From assembly GCA_902613755.1 (NCBI GenBank), contig CACMIH010000004.1:98102-162101 (forward strand): DNA of 64,000 nt. The letters run 5' to 3'. Positions within the stretch are counted from its first letter, which is position 1. Every line of letters starts with the position of its first letter. Origin of the DNA: an uncultured Pelagibacteraceae bacterium (GTDB lineage Bacteria > Pseudomonadota > Alphaproteobacteria > Pelagibacterales > Pelagibacteraceae). Of the stretch, positions 17,905-29,101 are shown one piece after another. A program made the position numbers and the translations under genes. The notes under the pieces were generated by a model. It was not told the DNA's origin and did not search any database. It was given only the letters and a program-made list of their open reading frames with translations.

Positions 17905-20568
17905 TTATTTAGCTCGTATTATTTCAGCCTGAGCGGCAGCCAATCTAGCAACAGGAACTCTAAAAGGTGAACATGAAACATAATGTAATCCAGCTTTAGA
18001 GCAAAAAAATATACTTTGTGGGTCTCCACCGTGCTCTCCGCAGATTCCTAATTTAAGATTTTTGTTTTGTTTTCGTCCTTGTTGCACTGCTATTTCTACT
18101 AAATCTGAAACACCTTCATCTATTGAAACAAAAGGATCAATAGAAAATATTTTATTCTCTAAATAATCGTTTAAAAATTTTCCACTGTCATCCCTGCTAA
18201 TTCCAAAAGTAGTTTGAGTTAAATCATTTGTTCCAAAACTAAAAAATTCAGCATGTTTAGCAATATCCTTAGCTTTTATCGCGGCTCTCGGTAGTTCAAT
18301 CATCGTACCTACTAAAAATTCTATTTTCAATTTATGTTCTTCTTGAACTGTACTTGCAGTTCTAATTACTAAGTCTTTCATTATTTTTATTTCAGCCTCA
18401 GTAGAAACTAAAGGTATCATTATTTCGGGAAAAGCAGATTTAATTTTACTTTTTTTGAGGTGTGCTAGTGCTTCAAATATTGCTTTACATTGCATCTCAT
18501 AAATTTCAGGATAAGATATTCCCAAACGGCAGCCTCTATGACCTAGCATGGGATTTTGCTCATGAAGCTCCTCAATTCTTGACTCAACTTCTTCAACGGG
18601 AAGATTAACTATATTGGAAACCTCATTTATTTCCTTTTCTGTACGAGGTAGAAATTCATGTAATGGTGGGTCCAATAATCTTACTGTGACTGGTAATCCA
18701 CTCATAATTTTAAAAATATCAATAAAATCTTTTCTTTGATACGGTAACAGTTTTTCTAATGCTACTGCTCTATCCTCTTTTGTTTTTGATAATATCATTT
18801 CTCTTACAGACAAAATTCTTTCTTCATCAAAAAACATATGTTCGGTTCTGCATAGTCCAATACCTTCTGCACCAAAATCTTTTGCTGTTTTAGTATCTTT
18901 TGGGGTCTCGGAATTAGTCCTCACTTTTAATTTCCTAAAATTGTCAGCCCAAGACATTACCTTTGAGAAATCACCAGATATTTCCGGTTTTACAGTTGAT
19001 ACACTTCCAGCAATAATTCTTCCAGTTGAACCATCAATAGTAATTATCTCACCTTCTTTAATCTCCATTGAAGAAGTTTTAAAAGATTTATTTTCATAGT
19101 TTATGTCAATTTCACTCGATCCTGACACACATGGTCTTCCCATGCCTCTAGCTACAACTGCTGCATGACTTGTCATTCCCCCTCTAGCTGTCAATATTCC
19201 TTTAGCAGCATGCATTCCTTGTATATCTTCTGGAGAGGTTTCTACCCTTACCAAAATTGTATCTTGCATCATTGCAGTTAATCTTTCTGCTTCCTCAGAT
19301 GTAAATACTACTTTACCACTAGCAGCACCCGGTGATGCTGGCAACCCATTTGCTATTACTTTAATTGAACTTTTTTCATCTAACGTAGGATGCAATAGTG
19401 TATCTAGAGATTTTGGATCAATTCTTAATACAGCCTCTTTTTTAGAAATTAATTTTTCATTAACCATGTCAACTGCTATCTTGACTGCTGATTTCGCTGT
19501 TCTTTTTCCTGATCTTGTTTGAAGCATCCATAGTTTATTGCTTTCGACTGTAAATTCTACATCTTGCATATCTTTATAATGTTTCTCTAACTTTTTTAAA
19601 ATTTTTTGAAGTTCTTTAAAAACTTTTGGCATAGCTTCTTCCATTGATAATTCTTTTACTTTGGCATCTTGCCTAGCTTTTTTAGTAATATATTGAGGAG
19701 TCCTTGTACCCGCCACAACATCTTCACCTTGCGCATTAATTAAATACTCGCCATATATTTCTTTTGATCCATCTGATGGATTTCTTGTAAACACAACTCC
19801 TGTTGCACAATCATCACCCATATTTCCAAAAACCATTGATTGAACATTTACAGCAGTTCCCCACTCAGCTGGGATTTGATTTAATTTTCTATAAACTTTT
19901 GCTCTATTGCTTTCCCACGATAAAAATACTGCACTTATTGCTCCTAGCAATTGCTCATAAACATCTTGAGGAAAATCTTTTTTTGCCTTTTCACTTACTG
20001 TTCTTTTAAAGTCTTCAATTAATCCATCCCAATCACTTTCATCTAAATCTGTATCTAACAAAACACCTTTCGTAAGTTTATAATTTTCAATTAATTCCTC
20101 GAAATGATAACCTTCTACACCCATTACCACATTACTATACATTTGAATGAATCTTCTATAACTGTCTTTAGCAAATCTTCCATTAGAAGTTTTAATTGCT
20201 AAAGCTTTAACTGTTTTATCGTTCAGACCCAGATTTAGAATAGTATCCATCATACCTGGCATTGATACTCTTGCACCAGAACGTACAGACAACAAAAGTG
20301 GATTCTTTAAGTCTCCAAATTTTTTAGAAACATCCTTTTCAATTAATTTTAATTCTTTTTTAATTTGAGAAATTAAATTTTTATTTAATTTTTTTTTATC
20401 TTTATAAAAAATTTCACAAACTTTTGTAGATATTGTAAAACCAGGAGGCACTGGAAGACCCATTCTTCCCATTTCAGAAAGATTAGCACCTTTTCCTCCT
20501 AAAAAGTTTTTAGGATTTTTAATTTTTTTACTATCCTTAGAATTAAAGTTTAATATAAGTTTTTTCAT
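17905..20568 (-). CDS. ppdK: Pyruvate, phosphate dikinase
   Basis: Interconverts pyruvate, ATP and phosphate with phosphoenolpyruvate, AMP and PPi, here probably for gluconeogenesis or PPi-linked glycolysis. The N-terminal ATP-grasp domain begins with FLGGKGANLSEM. The phosphohistidine domain has GGMTSHAAVVARGMG with the swivelling His. The C-terminal PEP-binding barrel has the IGLCRTEHMF, MLGHRGCRLG and FGTNDLTQTT motifs and ends with ICGEHGGDP and CSPFRVPVARLAAAQA. At 887 aa it is full length. Stop and start codons overlap with glyS by 1 bp, so it may be in the same operon. Confidence 0.97.
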   Translation of the reverse strand: MKKLILNFNSKDSKKIKNPKNFLGGKGANLSEMGRMGLPVPPGFTISTKVCEIFYKDKKKLNKNLISQIKKELKLIEKDVSKKFGDLKNPLLLSVRSGARVSMPGMMDTILNLGLNDKTVKALAIKTSNGRFAKDSYRRFIQMYSNVVMGVEGYHFEELIENYKLTKGVLLDTDLDESDWDGLIEDFKRTVSEKAKKDFPQDVYEQLLGAISAVFLSWESNRAKVYRKLNQIPAEWGTAVNVQSMVFGNMGDDCATGVVFTRNPSDGSKEIYGEYLINAQGEDVVAGTRTPQYITKKARQDAKVKELSMEEAMPKVFKELQKILKKLEKHYKDMQDVEFTVESNKLWMLQTRSGKRTAKSAVKIAVDMVNEKLISKKEAVLRIDPKSLDTLLHPTLDEKSSIKVIANGLPASPGAASGKVVFTSEEAERLTAMMQDTILVRVETSPEDIQGMHAAKGILTARGGMTSHAAVVARGMGRPCVSGSSEIDINYENKSFKTSSMEIKEGEIITIDGSTGRIIAGSVSTVKPEISGDFSKVMSWADNFRKLKVRTNSETPKDTKTAKDFGAEGIGLCRTEHMFFDEERILSVREMILSKTKEDRAVALEKLLPYQRKDFIDIFKIMSGLPVTVRLLDPPLHEFLPRTEKEINEVSNIVNLPVEEVESRIEELHEQNPMLGHRGCRLGISYPEIYEMQCKAIFEALAHLKKSKIKSAFPEIMIPLVSTEAEIKIMKDLVIRTASTVQEEHKLKIEFLVGTMIELPRAAIKAKDIAKHAEFFSFGTNDLTQTTFGISRDDSGKFLNDYLENKIFSIDPFVSIDEGVSDLVEIAVQQGRKQNKNLKLGICGEHGGDPQSIFFCSKAGLHYVSCSPFRVPVARLAAAQAEIIRAK

Positions 20569-22634
20569 TAACGGGAGTCGATTAGAGAAAAATTAACATA
20601 ATTGTTGAACGTTTTACACATCATTTGGATTAGTTCCAGCCTATTCTTTTTGATGACCGGATCATCTTCGTTCACAATTACATTATCAAAAAAGTCAAAA
20701 ACCTCTCTTTTTAAGCTAGCTAAATTGTCCAATGTTTGAAAATAATTTTCATCTTTATTGATGCCTGAAAAATATTTCCTTAATTCACTAATTTTTTTAA
20801 ATAGGTTTTTTTCTAACTCAGTTTTAAAAATACCAGGATCAGTTGTATTTGATAATTCTATTTTATCTTTTTTTAATTCACCGTCTAAAATTCTTGAGGC
20901 TCTTTTATAGCTTGCAATAATATCTAAACCATTTGGTTTGTTAATAATTTTATTTAAATATTTAGCTTTATTAAAAATAATAACAGATTGATCTAAGTTA
21001 AAAGAACTGGTTGATGCTTGAATTATATCATTTCTAATATTTTCTTCCTTCATGTGATATTTTAATCTATCCATTAAAAAATCTGATAATTCATTTTGTA
21101 AAGATTGGTTTTCAATTTCAAAACCTTGATCTAAATACAGGCTTGAAGAATAATTAATTAAATCTTTTATTTTAAAATCTTTTTTATTTTCAACTATTAT
21201 TCTTATCACTCCTAATGCTAATCTTCTTAGAGCATATGGATCTTTAGAGCTTGTTGGTTTTTGATTTAAACCGAAAAAACCAACTAAAGTATCTATCTTA
21301 TCAGCCAAAGAAAGGGCTACACTAAATGGTTTTTTTTGAACTCTTGAGCCTGAACCTGTAGGTAAATATTGCTCACTTATGGCCAAAGCCAAATCTTTAT
21401 CAAAACCTTGAGCAATAGCAAAATAACCTCCCATCACACCTTGGAGTTCTGGAAATTCACCCACTAGTTCTGATAATAAATCAACTTTACAAATTGATGC
21501 TGATAATTCAACTTTTTCTTTACTGATTAAAAGTTCATCAGATATCATTCCACCCAATTTTCTCATTCTTTGGGCTTTATCAAAATAATTTCCTAATCCT
21601 TTAAAATAATTCATTGATTTTAAATCAGAAACTTTTTTGACCATATTTTGTGATTTATCTTTTTTCCAAAAAAATTCTGCGTCACTTAATCTTGCTTCAA
21701 CCACTCTTTCATTTCCTAATTTAATTAATCCCTTTTTATCTTTTTTGTTTGCAACCACTAAAAACTCATTGGTAATATTTTCTTTATTATCAAATATAGG
21801 AAAATATTTTTGATGGTATTGCATGGTAATAATTAATATTTCTTTTGGAATATTTAAAAATTTCTTATCAAATTCACAAAGAAGAATATTTGGTTGATCT
21901 GTTAAATCTACAACCTCATTAAGTAATCTAGGATTATGTTGAATCTTAATATTTTTATTTTTTAATATATTGTTAAATTTTTTTTCTATTAATTTTTTTC
22001 TTTCATTGTGATCAATGACAATGTCAATTTTTTTAAAAAAACTTTTATAATTTTTAAATTCTAAGAAAGACTTTTTGTTTTCCTCAAATTCTTTATCAAT
22101 AAAAGTTGAGTTAGAAGATATTAGGTGATGAAAATTAAAATTTAACTTTTTTTTATCAAATACAGCTAGAATTGACTTTAATGGTCTACCCCAATTTAGG
22201 TCAAAAGTTCCCCAATACATTGATTTTTTCCATTGAATTTTATTTAATAATATTGGGATAAATTCCTCTAGTAATTCTTGTGTGTGTAATTTTTTTGATT
22301 TTGTCTTGAAAAAATAAAATTCTCCTTTATCTGTTTTCTTTTGGTAGAGATCCTTTTTTAAGATTTTATTTGACCTAACAAACCCCTCAAGTGCTGCCTC
22401 TGGTGACTTAATATTTGGACCTTTAATTTCCTCAGATTTAATTACAATATTTTTCTGAACACCTTCAAACAATATCACTAGTCTATTTGGTGTTGAGTAT
22501 GATGAATTTTTTTTAAATAAAATTGATTTTTCTAAAAATAAATCATCAAAACTTTTAAGTAATTCTTCCCTTAAATTTTGTTGAAGATTTGATGGTATTT
22601 CCTCACTAAATAATTCTAAAAAAAACTCTGACAT
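20568..22634 (-). CDS. glyS: Glycine-tRNA ligase beta subunit
   Basis: tRNA-recognising subunit of the alpha2-beta2 bacterial glycyl-tRNA synthetase. N-terminus [18 protein letters not shown] is the family hallmark. The EGFVRSNKI, ITMQYHQKYFP and LADKIDTLVGFFGLNQKPTSSKDPYALRR (in the HD-like domain) motifs follow. 688 aa, complete. Its last and first bases abut or overlap ppdK and glyQ by 1 bp each. Confidence 0.96.
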   Translation of the reverse strand: MSEFFLELFSEEIPSNLQQNLREELLKSFDDLFLEKSILFKKNSSYSTPNRLVILFEGVQKNIVIKSEEIKGPNIKSPEAALEGFVRSNKILKKDLYQKKTDKGEFYFFKTKSKKLHTQELLEEFIPILLNKIQWKKSMYWGTFDLNWGRPLKSILAVFDKKKLNFNFHHLISSNSTFIDKEFEENKKSFLEFKNYKSFFKKIDIVIDHNERKKLIEKKFNNILKNKNIKIQHNPRLLNEVVDLTDQPNILLCEFDKKFLNIPKEILIITMQYHQKYFPIFDNKENITNEFLVVANKKDKKGLIKLGNERVVEARLSDAEFFWKKDKSQNMVKKVSDLKSMNYFKGLGNYFDKAQRMRKLGGMISDELLISKEKVELSASICKVDLLSELVGEFPELQGVMGGYFAIAQGFDKDLALAISEQYLPTGSGSRVQKKPFSVALSLADKIDTLVGFFGLNQKPTSSKDPYALRRLALGVIRIIVENKKDFKIKDLINYSSSLYLDQGFEIENQSLQNELSDFLMDRLKYHMKEENIRNDIIQASTSSFNLDQSVIIFNKAKYLNKIINKPNGLDIIASYKRASRILDGELKKDKIELSNTTDPGIFKTELEKNLFKKISELRKYFSGINKDENYFQTLDNLASLKREVFDFFDNVIVNEDDPVIKKNRLELIQMMCKTFNNYVNFSLIDSR

Positions 22635-23515
22635 TATTTTTGACTATCTAACCAAACACCTGCTGCAGATTTTGTAATATCTCTTATTCTGCTAATATAA
22701 CCTGCCCTTTGTGCAACACTAATAGCACCTCTTGCATCTAAAATATTAAATACATGACTGGCTTTTAAACATTGATCATATGCTGGTAAAGAAATTTTTT
22801 TTTCTACCAAGGCTTTTGCTTCAGACTCGTGCATTTCAAACATTTTCAAAAGGGTTTCAACGTTTGCATGTTCAAAATTATATTCTGAAAATTCTTTTTC
22901 AGCTTGATGAAAAACTTCCTGATATTTTATGCCTTCATCATTCCACAATAAATCATAAACATTTTTCTCTTTTTGAGTAAACATACAAATTCTTTCTAAA
23001 CCATAAGTGATTTCAACTGATACAGGTTTACAATCAAATCCAGCCATTTGTTGAAAATAGGTGAATTGAGTAATTTCCATTCCATCGCACCATACTTCCC
23101 ATCCTAATCCCGCAGCACCTAATGTTGGACTTTCCCAATCATCTTCAACAAACCTTATATCATGATCATTATGATCTATTCCTAAAATAGATAAACTATT
23201 TAGATAAAGTTTTTTTATGTTTTCAGGGGAAGGTTTAATTAAAACCTGAAATTGATAATAGTGTTGTAACCTGTTTGGATTATCTCCATATCTTCCATCT
23301 GTAGGTCTTCTTGATGGTTGCACATAAGCTGCTTTCCATGGTTTAGTTCCAAGTGATCTTAGAGTAGTAGCTGGATGAAAAGTTCCTGCACCAACTTCCA
23401 TATCGTAAGGTTGAAGAATAATACATCCCTTTTTACTCCAATATTTCTGAAGATTTAAAATTGTTTCTTGAAATGTTTGAATTTTTTTTTTTTCTTTTTT
23501 TGCTTTAGAAACCAT
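22634..23515 (-). CDS. glyQ: Glycine-tRNA ligase alpha subunit
   Basis: Catalytic subunit of glycyl-tRNA synthetase. Motifs are clear: [55 protein letters not shown] and [15 protein letters not shown] chose the ATG at 23515, which overlaps the sppA-like stop by 11 bp; an in-frame ATG at 23539 would add eight residues and is possible. The basic N-terminal run (KAKKEKKK) is an extra segment compared with most GlyQ proteins. Confidence 0.95.
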   Translation of the reverse strand: MVSKAKKEKKKIQTFQETILNLQKYWSKKGCIILQPYDMEVGAGTFHPATTLRSLGTKPWKAAYVQPSRRPTDGRYGDNPNRLQHYYQFQVLIKPSPENIKKLYLNSLSILGIDHNDHDIRFVEDDWESPTLGAAGLGWEVWCDGMEITQFTYFQQMAGFDCKPVSVEITYGLERICMFTQKEKNVYDLLWNDEGIKYQEVFHQAEKEFSEYNFEHANVETLLKMFEMHESEAKALVEKKISLPAYDQCLKASHVFNILDARGAISVAQRAGYISRIRDITKSAAGVWLDSQK

Positions 23516-24311
23516 ATCTTTGCCAAATTGATCTTTCATCTAAAATACTTGCTATTTGATCTACTTGATTACTAGATGAAGAAAGTTTTTGACTCAACCA
23601 TCCTTTTGATTTTTCAAATTTTTTAATAGTTACGTCCTCACCAAATTTTTCTTTTAATATTTCATGTGCGTTACCTATTCCGTCAATCAATCCTAAATTT
23701 TTTGCTTTAGTTCCTGACCAAAACTCACCTGAAAAAAGCTCAACTTCAGATTTATTTAATTTTGATCCTCTGCTTTTTTCAACAACATCTATAAAATCTT
23801 TATGAAGATCTAATTGAATATTTTTTAATCTTTCAATGTCTTCATTTTTTTCTTCTAAAAATGGATCAAGTGTACTTTTGTTTTTACCAGCTGTATGCAC
23901 TCTCCTTTCAACTCCAATTTTTTTTATCAAATCAGTAAATCCAAACGAAGAGTATATGACCCCTATAGATCCAATTATTGAACTTGAATTTGCATAAATT
24001 TCGTCTCCAGAACAAGAAATCAAATATCCTCCTGAAGCCGCAACATCCTCTGCGAATACAATCACTTTTTTTTTGTGTTTTTTTGCTTGTTGTCTAATAA
24101 AACTGTAGATTAAATGAGATTGAACTGGTGATCCCCCTGGGGAATTGATTGATATAGCAACACATGTCGCTTTTTTTAGAGAAAAAGCCTTTTTAATTAG
24201 TTCTTCTTGACCTGCAAAATCTATACCTTGTTTAAATTTTCCAGCATTACCAATAACTCCACTTAATTTTAAGTGAGCAACAATTTTTTTCTTTTTAAAA
24301 AAAGAGAACAT
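23505..24311 (-). CDS. S49 family peptidase (SppA-like)
   Basis: Serine-lysine dyad protease of the signal-peptide peptidase A family. The nucleophile Ser is in [19 protein letters not shown] near residue 98. The general-base Lys is likely in [13 protein letters not shown] about 50 residues further. The oxyanion strand is [10 protein letters not shown]. The short form (268 aa) has one catalytic domain. The N-terminus is basic and lacks an obvious membrane helix, so location is uncertain. It overlaps glyQ by 11 bp. Confidence 0.87.
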   Translation of the reverse strand: MFSFFKKKKIVAHLKLSGVIGNAGKFKQGIDFAGQEELIKKAFSLKKATCVAISINSPGGSPVQSHLIYSFIRQQAKKHKKKVIVFAEDVAASGGYLISCSGDEIYANSSSIIGSIGVIYSSFGFTDLIKKIGVERRVHTAGKNKSTLDPFLEEKNEDIERLKNIQLDLHKDFIDVVEKSRGSKLNKSEVELFSGEFWSGTKAKNLGLIDGIGNAHEILKEKFGEDVTIKKFEKSKGWLSQKLSSSSNQVDQIASILDERSIWQRYGF

Positions 24312-24425
24312 AGGTAAGTCTTATAGAATTATTTATTGAATATAAAGACTACTTATAATTGAAGAAACTGGTGCGTCAATTGATAAGTAATATATATCAA
24401 CAAATTATAATAATTTAAAAATGTT

Positions 24426-25439
24426 ATGGGAACGGTCGTACAGCTTAAAAATCAGATAAATGATTCATATTTTCAGCTCAAAGACTCAGTTGAGGAAAAA
24501 CTCATTTTGACTGAAGAAAAAATAAAATCAAAATTATCTAGTGAAGTACAGTTAGTCCAAAAAATGACGGATTATCACATCGAAACTGGAGGAAAAAGAC
24601 TAAGAGCTTTATTAACGTTAGGTAGTGCAAAATTATGCGGTTATTCAAAAGGATCTAGAGATATAAATTTAGCTGCATGTGTTGAATTAATTCACAGCGC
24701 AACATTGATGCATGATGATGTAATTGATGAAGGCACTGTTAGAAGAGGAAAAGAAACTTTAAATAAAGTTTGGAATAATCATGCTTCAGTATTAATAGGA
24801 GATTATTTATTAAGTAGATGTTTTGAGATGATGGTAGAAGACGGAAACTTAGAAGTCTTAAAATTATTATCTTCCACTTCATCTAAAATAGCCCAAGGCG
24901 AAGTTCTACAACTTCAACATAAAGGTGAAGTTGATATGCTGGAAGAAACATATTTAAAAATAATCTCAGCTAAGACTGCCGAGTTATTTGCAGCGGCAAC
25001 TAAAGTTGGTGCAATTTTATCTAGTGTAGAAAATAAAGAAAAAGATGCTTTAGAATTTTATGGAAGAAACTTAGGATTAACTTTTCAAATAGCAGATGAC
25101 ACACTCGACTATAATGCTGAGCTGAAACTATTTGGTAAAAAAATTGGTCAAGATTTTTTTGAAGGAAAAATTACTTTACCAATAATCTTACTTTTTCAAA
25201 AATTAAAAAATGATGAAAAAAAAATTCTATCAACTAAATTTAACAAAGAGTTAAGAACAAAAGATGACTTTAATGAAGTTCTTGCTCTTATAAATAAGTA
25301 TAAAATAATTCAAGAATGCTATCAAAAAGCTCAACACTATATAAATTTAGCCTCAAATTCTCTAAGCATATTTAAAGACTCTAAAGAAAAAACTATTCTT
25401 AAAAAATTAACATCATTTAGTTTATCAAGAAATTTTTAA
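24426..25439 (+). CDS. ispB: Polyprenyl (octaprenyl-type) diphosphate synthase
   Basis: Builds the long isoprenoid side chain of ubiquinone from isopentenyl diphosphate. First Asp-rich motif is LMHDDVIDEGTVRRG near residues 95-109; the second is QIADDTLDYN near 216-225. GGKRLRALLTL starts the conserved core. Length 337 aa fits the long-chain subfamily better than FPP synthases. Divergent from the sppA-like gene across a 114-bp AT-rich gap with no recognisable RNA. The stop shares four bases with the convergent pdxH stop. Confidence 0.92.
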   Translation: MGTVVQLKNQINDSYFQLKDSVEEKLILTEEKIKSKLSSEVQLVQKMTDYHIETGGKRLRALLTLGSAKLCGYSKGSRDINLAACVELIHSATLMHDDVIDEGTVRRGKETLNKVWNNHASVLIGDYLLSRCFEMMVEDGNLEVLKLLSSTSSKIAQGEVLQLQHKGEVDMLEETYLKIISAKTAELFAAATKVGAILSSVENKEKDALEFYGRNLGLTFQIADDTLDYNAELKLFGKKIGQDFFEGKITLPIILLFQKLKNDEKKILSTKFNKELRTKDDFNEVLALINKYKIIQECYQKAQHYINLASNSLSIFKDSKEKTILKKLTSFSLSRNF

Positions 25440-26062
25440 GGACTTAATAAAGACTTTATCCAGTTACCTGAATTATCTTTATTATATTTTAGTCTCTCAT
25501 GAATTCTGTTTTCACCATCTAACCAAAATTCAATACTATCTGGAGACAAAATCCACCCAGACCAATGTCTTGGTCTTGGTACATCTACTTTGTTGCTAAA
25601 TTTTGTTTTGTAATCTTGAATAGATTTTTTTAATTGGTCTCGTGAATTTAATTCTTCACTTTGCTTAGAAGCCCATGCTCCTATTCGACTTTCATATGTT
25701 CTAGAAGAATAATATTCATCTGCAACCTGATCGGAAACTAATAAAACCTTTCCATTAATTCTTATTTGTCTCAAAAGACTTTTCCAATGAAAACACATCG
25801 CAGCATATGGATTTTCTTTTAATTCATTTCCCTTTTGACTATTTAAGTTTGTATAGAATACAAATCCATCCTTGCTGAAATCCTTAAGTAAAACCATTCT
25901 AACCGAAGGCATATTATTTTGATTTGATGTAGCTAAAGAAACGGCGTTTGGGTCATTTGGCTCTTTTTTCTTTGCTTCCTCCATCCATTCGTGGAATAAT
26001 TGAAACGGATCATCTAAATCCAGAAAGCAACTGTTTAGACCTAAAGAGTTTTTTTGATTCAT
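25436..26062 (-). CDS. pdxH: Pyridoxine/pyridoxamine 5'-phosphate oxidase
   Basis: FMN-dependent oxidase giving pyridoxal 5'-phosphate. Motifs: SVRMVLLKDFSKDGFVFYTN (FMN-binding), SLLRQIRINGKV, ASKQSEELNSR, and the C-terminal RPRHWSGWILSPDSIEFW with RIHERLKY. The common terminal RLxP is reduced to SLLSP. 208 aa. Divergently arranged with aroC across 33 bp that include overlapping TATA-like boxes. Confidence 0.95.
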   Translation of the reverse strand: MNQKNSLGLNSCFLDLDDPFQLFHEWMEEAKKKEPNDPNAVSLATSNQNNMPSVRMVLLKDFSKDGFVFYTNLNSQKGNELKENPYAAMCFHWKSLLRQIRINGKVLLVSDQVADEYYSSRTYESRIGAWASKQSEELNSRDQLKKSIQDYKTKFSNKVDVPRPRHWSGWILSPDSIEFWLDGENRIHERLKYNKDNSGNWIKSLLSP

Positions 26063-26095
26063 AATTTAAACAAAATAATCTATATAATATAAATA

Positions 26096-27178
26096 ATGTC
26101 ATTTAATACTTTTGGAAAGCTATTTCGTTTCACAACTTGGGGAGAGTCTCATGGGCCTGCAATTGGTTGTATTGTTGATGGTTGTCCTCCAAACATAAAT
26201 CTTAAAGAGCAAGATATTCAGAAAGAATTAGATAAGAGAAAACCAGGACAATCTAAATTTACAACTCAACGAAAAGAAGATGATAAAGTTCAAATATTGT
26301 CAGGATTATTTGAAGGGAAAACTACTGGAACACCTATTTCTCTCATAATCTATAACAAAGATATGAGATCAAAAGATTATAGTAATATCAAAGACAAGTT
26401 CAGACCAGGTCACGCAGATTTTACTTATTTTAAAAAATATGGAATTAGAGATTACAGGGGTGGCGGTAGATCTTCTGCTAGAGAAACTGCAGCACGTGTA
26501 GCGGCTGGTGCAATAGCAAAAGTTGTACTTCAGAAAAAATTAGGTAAAAAATTTAAAGTAATTGGTGCAGTAATACAACTAGGAATTCTTGGATGTGATA
26601 CAAACCAATGGAATGATAAAGTTATCTCAAAAAATCCATTTTTTTGTCCAGATAAATCAATGATTAAGTTATGGGAAAAATATTTGCTTGGAGTTAGAAA
26701 ATCAGGATCCTCGTGTGGAGCAGTGATTGAAATGAGAGCAAGAGGTATACCTGTTGGTTTAGGTGCTCCAATTTACTCAAAATTGGATACTGACATAGCG
26801 TCAGGTCTGATGAGTATTAATGCAGTTAAAGGTGTAAATATTGGAGCAGGAATGAACTCGGCACAATTAAGTGGAGAACAAAATTCAGATGAAATTTCTT
26901 CAAAGGGAAATAAATTAAAATTCAAGTCAAATAAAGCTGGTGGAATCCTTGGTGGAATTTCAACAGGTCAAGAAATTATTGTATCTTTCGCAGTTAAGCC
27001 AACATCATCAATTTTAACTAGTAGAAAAACTATAAATAAATTTGGTAAAAATACTTCAATATCTGTGAAAGGGAGACATGACCCTTGTGTGGGAATTAGA
27101 GCTGTTCCAATTGGTGAAGCTATGATAAGCTGTGTTTTGCTTGACCACTACTTAATGAATAAAGCTCAGTGTAGTTAG
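26096..27178 (+). CDS. aroC: Chorismate synthase
   Basis: Last step of the shikimate pathway, converting EPSP to chorismate with reduced FMN. The N-terminal signature [19 protein letters not shown] is at residues 14-32. Further motifs are [29 protein letters not shown] and the C-terminal [18 protein letters not shown]. 360 aa, full length. It ends 6 bp before the convergent dxs stop. Confidence 0.97.
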   Translation: MSFNTFGKLFRFTTWGESHGPAIGCIVDGCPPNINLKEQDIQKELDKRKPGQSKFTTQRKEDDKVQILSGLFEGKTTGTPISLIIYNKDMRSKDYSNIKDKFRPGHADFTYFKKYGIRDYRGGGRSSARETAARVAAGAIAKVVLQKKLGKKFKVIGAVIQLGILGCDTNQWNDKVISKNPFFCPDKSMIKLWEKYLLGVRKSGSSCGAVIEMRARGIPVGLGAPIYSKLDTDIASGLMSINAVKGVNIGAGMNSAQLSGEQNSDEISSKGNKLKFKSNKAGGILGGISTGQEIIVSFAVKPTSSILTSRKTINKFGKNTSISVKGRHDPCVGIRAVPIGEAMISCVLLDHYLMNKAQCS

Positions 27179-27184
27179 CTTAAA

Positions 27185-29101
27185 TTAATTTTTCACAACT
27201 CTTATTGTGTCTTTCTGAAAAAAAATATCTAAAATTTTCTTGGAAATTTGAGAACTATTTAATCCAGCTTTGTCGTACATTTTTTTTGGATCATCTTGTT
27301 CAATAAATTCATCTGGTAAAGTCATTGATCTAAATTTTAAACCTTTATCAAACACTCCTTTTTCAGCTAATAAATTTTTTACATGAGAGCCAAAACCTCC
27401 TATTGAACCTTCTTCAACAGTAATCATAAGCTCATGTTCTTTAGCAGATTTTAGTATGAGATCTTCATCTAAAGGCTTAGCAAATCTAGCATCAATCAAA
27501 GTTGTTGAAATTCCTTTTGCTTTTAATTCCCCCAAAGCTAACTTGCACTCCTCAAGTCGAGTGCCAAGGTTTAAAACACAAACCTGTGTTCCTTGCTGAA
27601 CAATTCTCCCTTTGCCAATTTCAATTTTTTCATCTATTGATGGAAGATCAACACCAACTCCTGTTCCTCTTGGATATCTAATTGCACAAGGTCTATCATT
27701 TATGTCTACTGAAGTATTAATCATTTTAACTAATTCAGCTTCATCACTTGCTGCCATTACTACAAAGTTAGGCAAAGTTGATAAGTAAGTTATATCAAAT
27801 GAACCAGCATGTGTTGATCCATCAGCACCAACTAATCCCGCTCTATCTATCGCAAATCTAACAGGTAAACTTTGGATAGCAACATCATGTACTACTTGAT
27901 CATATGCTCTCTGTAAAAAAGTAGAATAAATTGCAGCATATGGTTTATATCCCTCGGTTGCTAAACCAGCTGCAAAAGTTACTGCATGTTGTTCTGCTAT
28001 ACCTACATCAAACATTCTACTTGGAAACTCCTTTCCAAAAACATCCATACCAGTCCCTCCTGGCATGGCTGCTGTTATTCCGACTATTTTGCTATCTTTT
28101 TTTGCGTGTTTCACTAACGTGTTAGCAAAAACTTTTGTATAAGCTGGAAGATTAGATTTGCTCTTTAACTGTTCTCCAGTCTCAACATTAAATTTAGAAA
28201 CTCCATGATAATGGTCATTTGCTTTTTCTGCATAAGAATAACCCTTCCCTTTTTGGGTTTTAATATGGATCATTATAGGACCCTCATGTCTTGAGTCTTT
28301 TGCATTTTTTAAAATTGGAACTAGGCTTGATAAATCATGACCATCTATAGGACCTGCGTAATAAAAACCAAGTGAACTAAACAATGTACCCCCTGTAACT
28401 GCTGAACGGAAAAAATCCTCTGCTTTACCTGCTTTAGCACTAAATCTTTTAGAAAATGCAGATGTAATTAACTTTAATGTTTCTCTAAGACTAAAATATA
28501 TTTTACCAGTAAATAATTTTGCCAAGTAAGTCCTCATTGCTCCAACTGGCTTTGCAATTGACATATCGTTATCATTTAAAATAACAATCATTTTTGTCTT
28601 AGATGCTCCAGCATTATTCATGGCTTCGTAAGCCATGCCTGCGCTAATTGCTCCATCTCCAATGACAGCTATTACATTAGAGGATTTATTTTCTAATTTG
28701 TTTGCTTCAGCAATTCCTAATGCTGAAGAAATAGATGTTGAACTGTGTGCTGCTCCAAATGGATCATATTCACTTTCAGATCTTTTTGTAAAACCTGATA
28801 AACCATCACCCTGTCGTAAAGTTCTAATTTTATCTTTTCTACCAGTTAAAATTTTATGTGGATAAGATTGATGACCCACATCCCATATTAATTTATCATT
28901 TGGAGTATCAAAAACGTAATGAAGTGCGACTGTCAATTCAACCACTCCCAAACCAGCACCTAGATGACCTCCTGTTTCTGAAACAGCATCTATCATTTCC
29001 TCTCTCACTTCATCTGCAACTTTTTGTAAATTATTTTCAGAAACTTTTCTTAAATCAGATGGAAAGTTTATATCATTTAAAAATTGATAATTTTTCTTCA
29101 T
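27185..29101 (-). CDS. dxs: 1-deoxy-D-xylulose-5-phosphate synthase
   Basis: Thiamine-diphosphate enzyme that starts the MEP isoprenoid pathway from pyruvate and glyceraldehyde 3-phosphate. Shows [17 protein letters not shown], the [18 protein letters not shown] metal/ThDP motif, the central [18 protein letters not shown] and [15 protein letters not shown]. 638 aa. Its ATG overlaps the ispA stop (ATGA), forming the common xseB-ispA-dxs operon. Confidence 0.97.
   Translation of the reverse strand: MKKNYQFLNDINFPSDLRKVSENNLQKVADEVREEMIDAVSETGGHLGAGLGVVELTVALHYVFDTPNDKLIWDVGHQSYPHKILTGRKDKIRTLRQGDGLSGFTKRSESEYDPFGAAHSSTSISSALGIAEANKLENKSSNVIAVIGDGAISAGMAYEAMNNAGASKTKMIVILNDNDMSIAKPVGAMRTYLAKLFTGKIYFSLRETLKLITSAFSKRFSAKAGKAEDFFRSAVTGGTLFSSLGFYYAGPIDGHDLSSLVPILKNAKDSRHEGPIMIHIKTQKGKGYSYAEKANDHYHGVSKFNVETGEQLKSKSNLPAYTKVFANTLVKHAKKDSKIVGITAAMPGGTGMDVFGKEFPSRMFDVGIAEQHAVTFAAGLATEGYKPYAAIYSTFLQRAYDQVVHDVAIQSLPVRFAIDRAGLVGADGSTHAGSFDITYLSTLPNFVVMAASDEAELVKMINTSVDINDRPCAIRYPRGTGVGVDLPSIDEKIEIGKGRIVQQGTQVCVLNLGTRLEECKLALGELKAKGISTTLIDARFAKPLDEDLILKSAKEHELMITVEEGSIGGFGSHVKNLLAEKGVFDKGLKFRSMTLPDEFIEQDDPKKMYDKAGLNSSQISKKILDIFFQKDTIRVVKN

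Noticed and set aside
24312..24425. Small RNA or riboswitch in the 114-bp divergent gap between the sppA-like gene and ispB
   Set aside because: AT-rich with no conserved stem or family motif that I can recognise.
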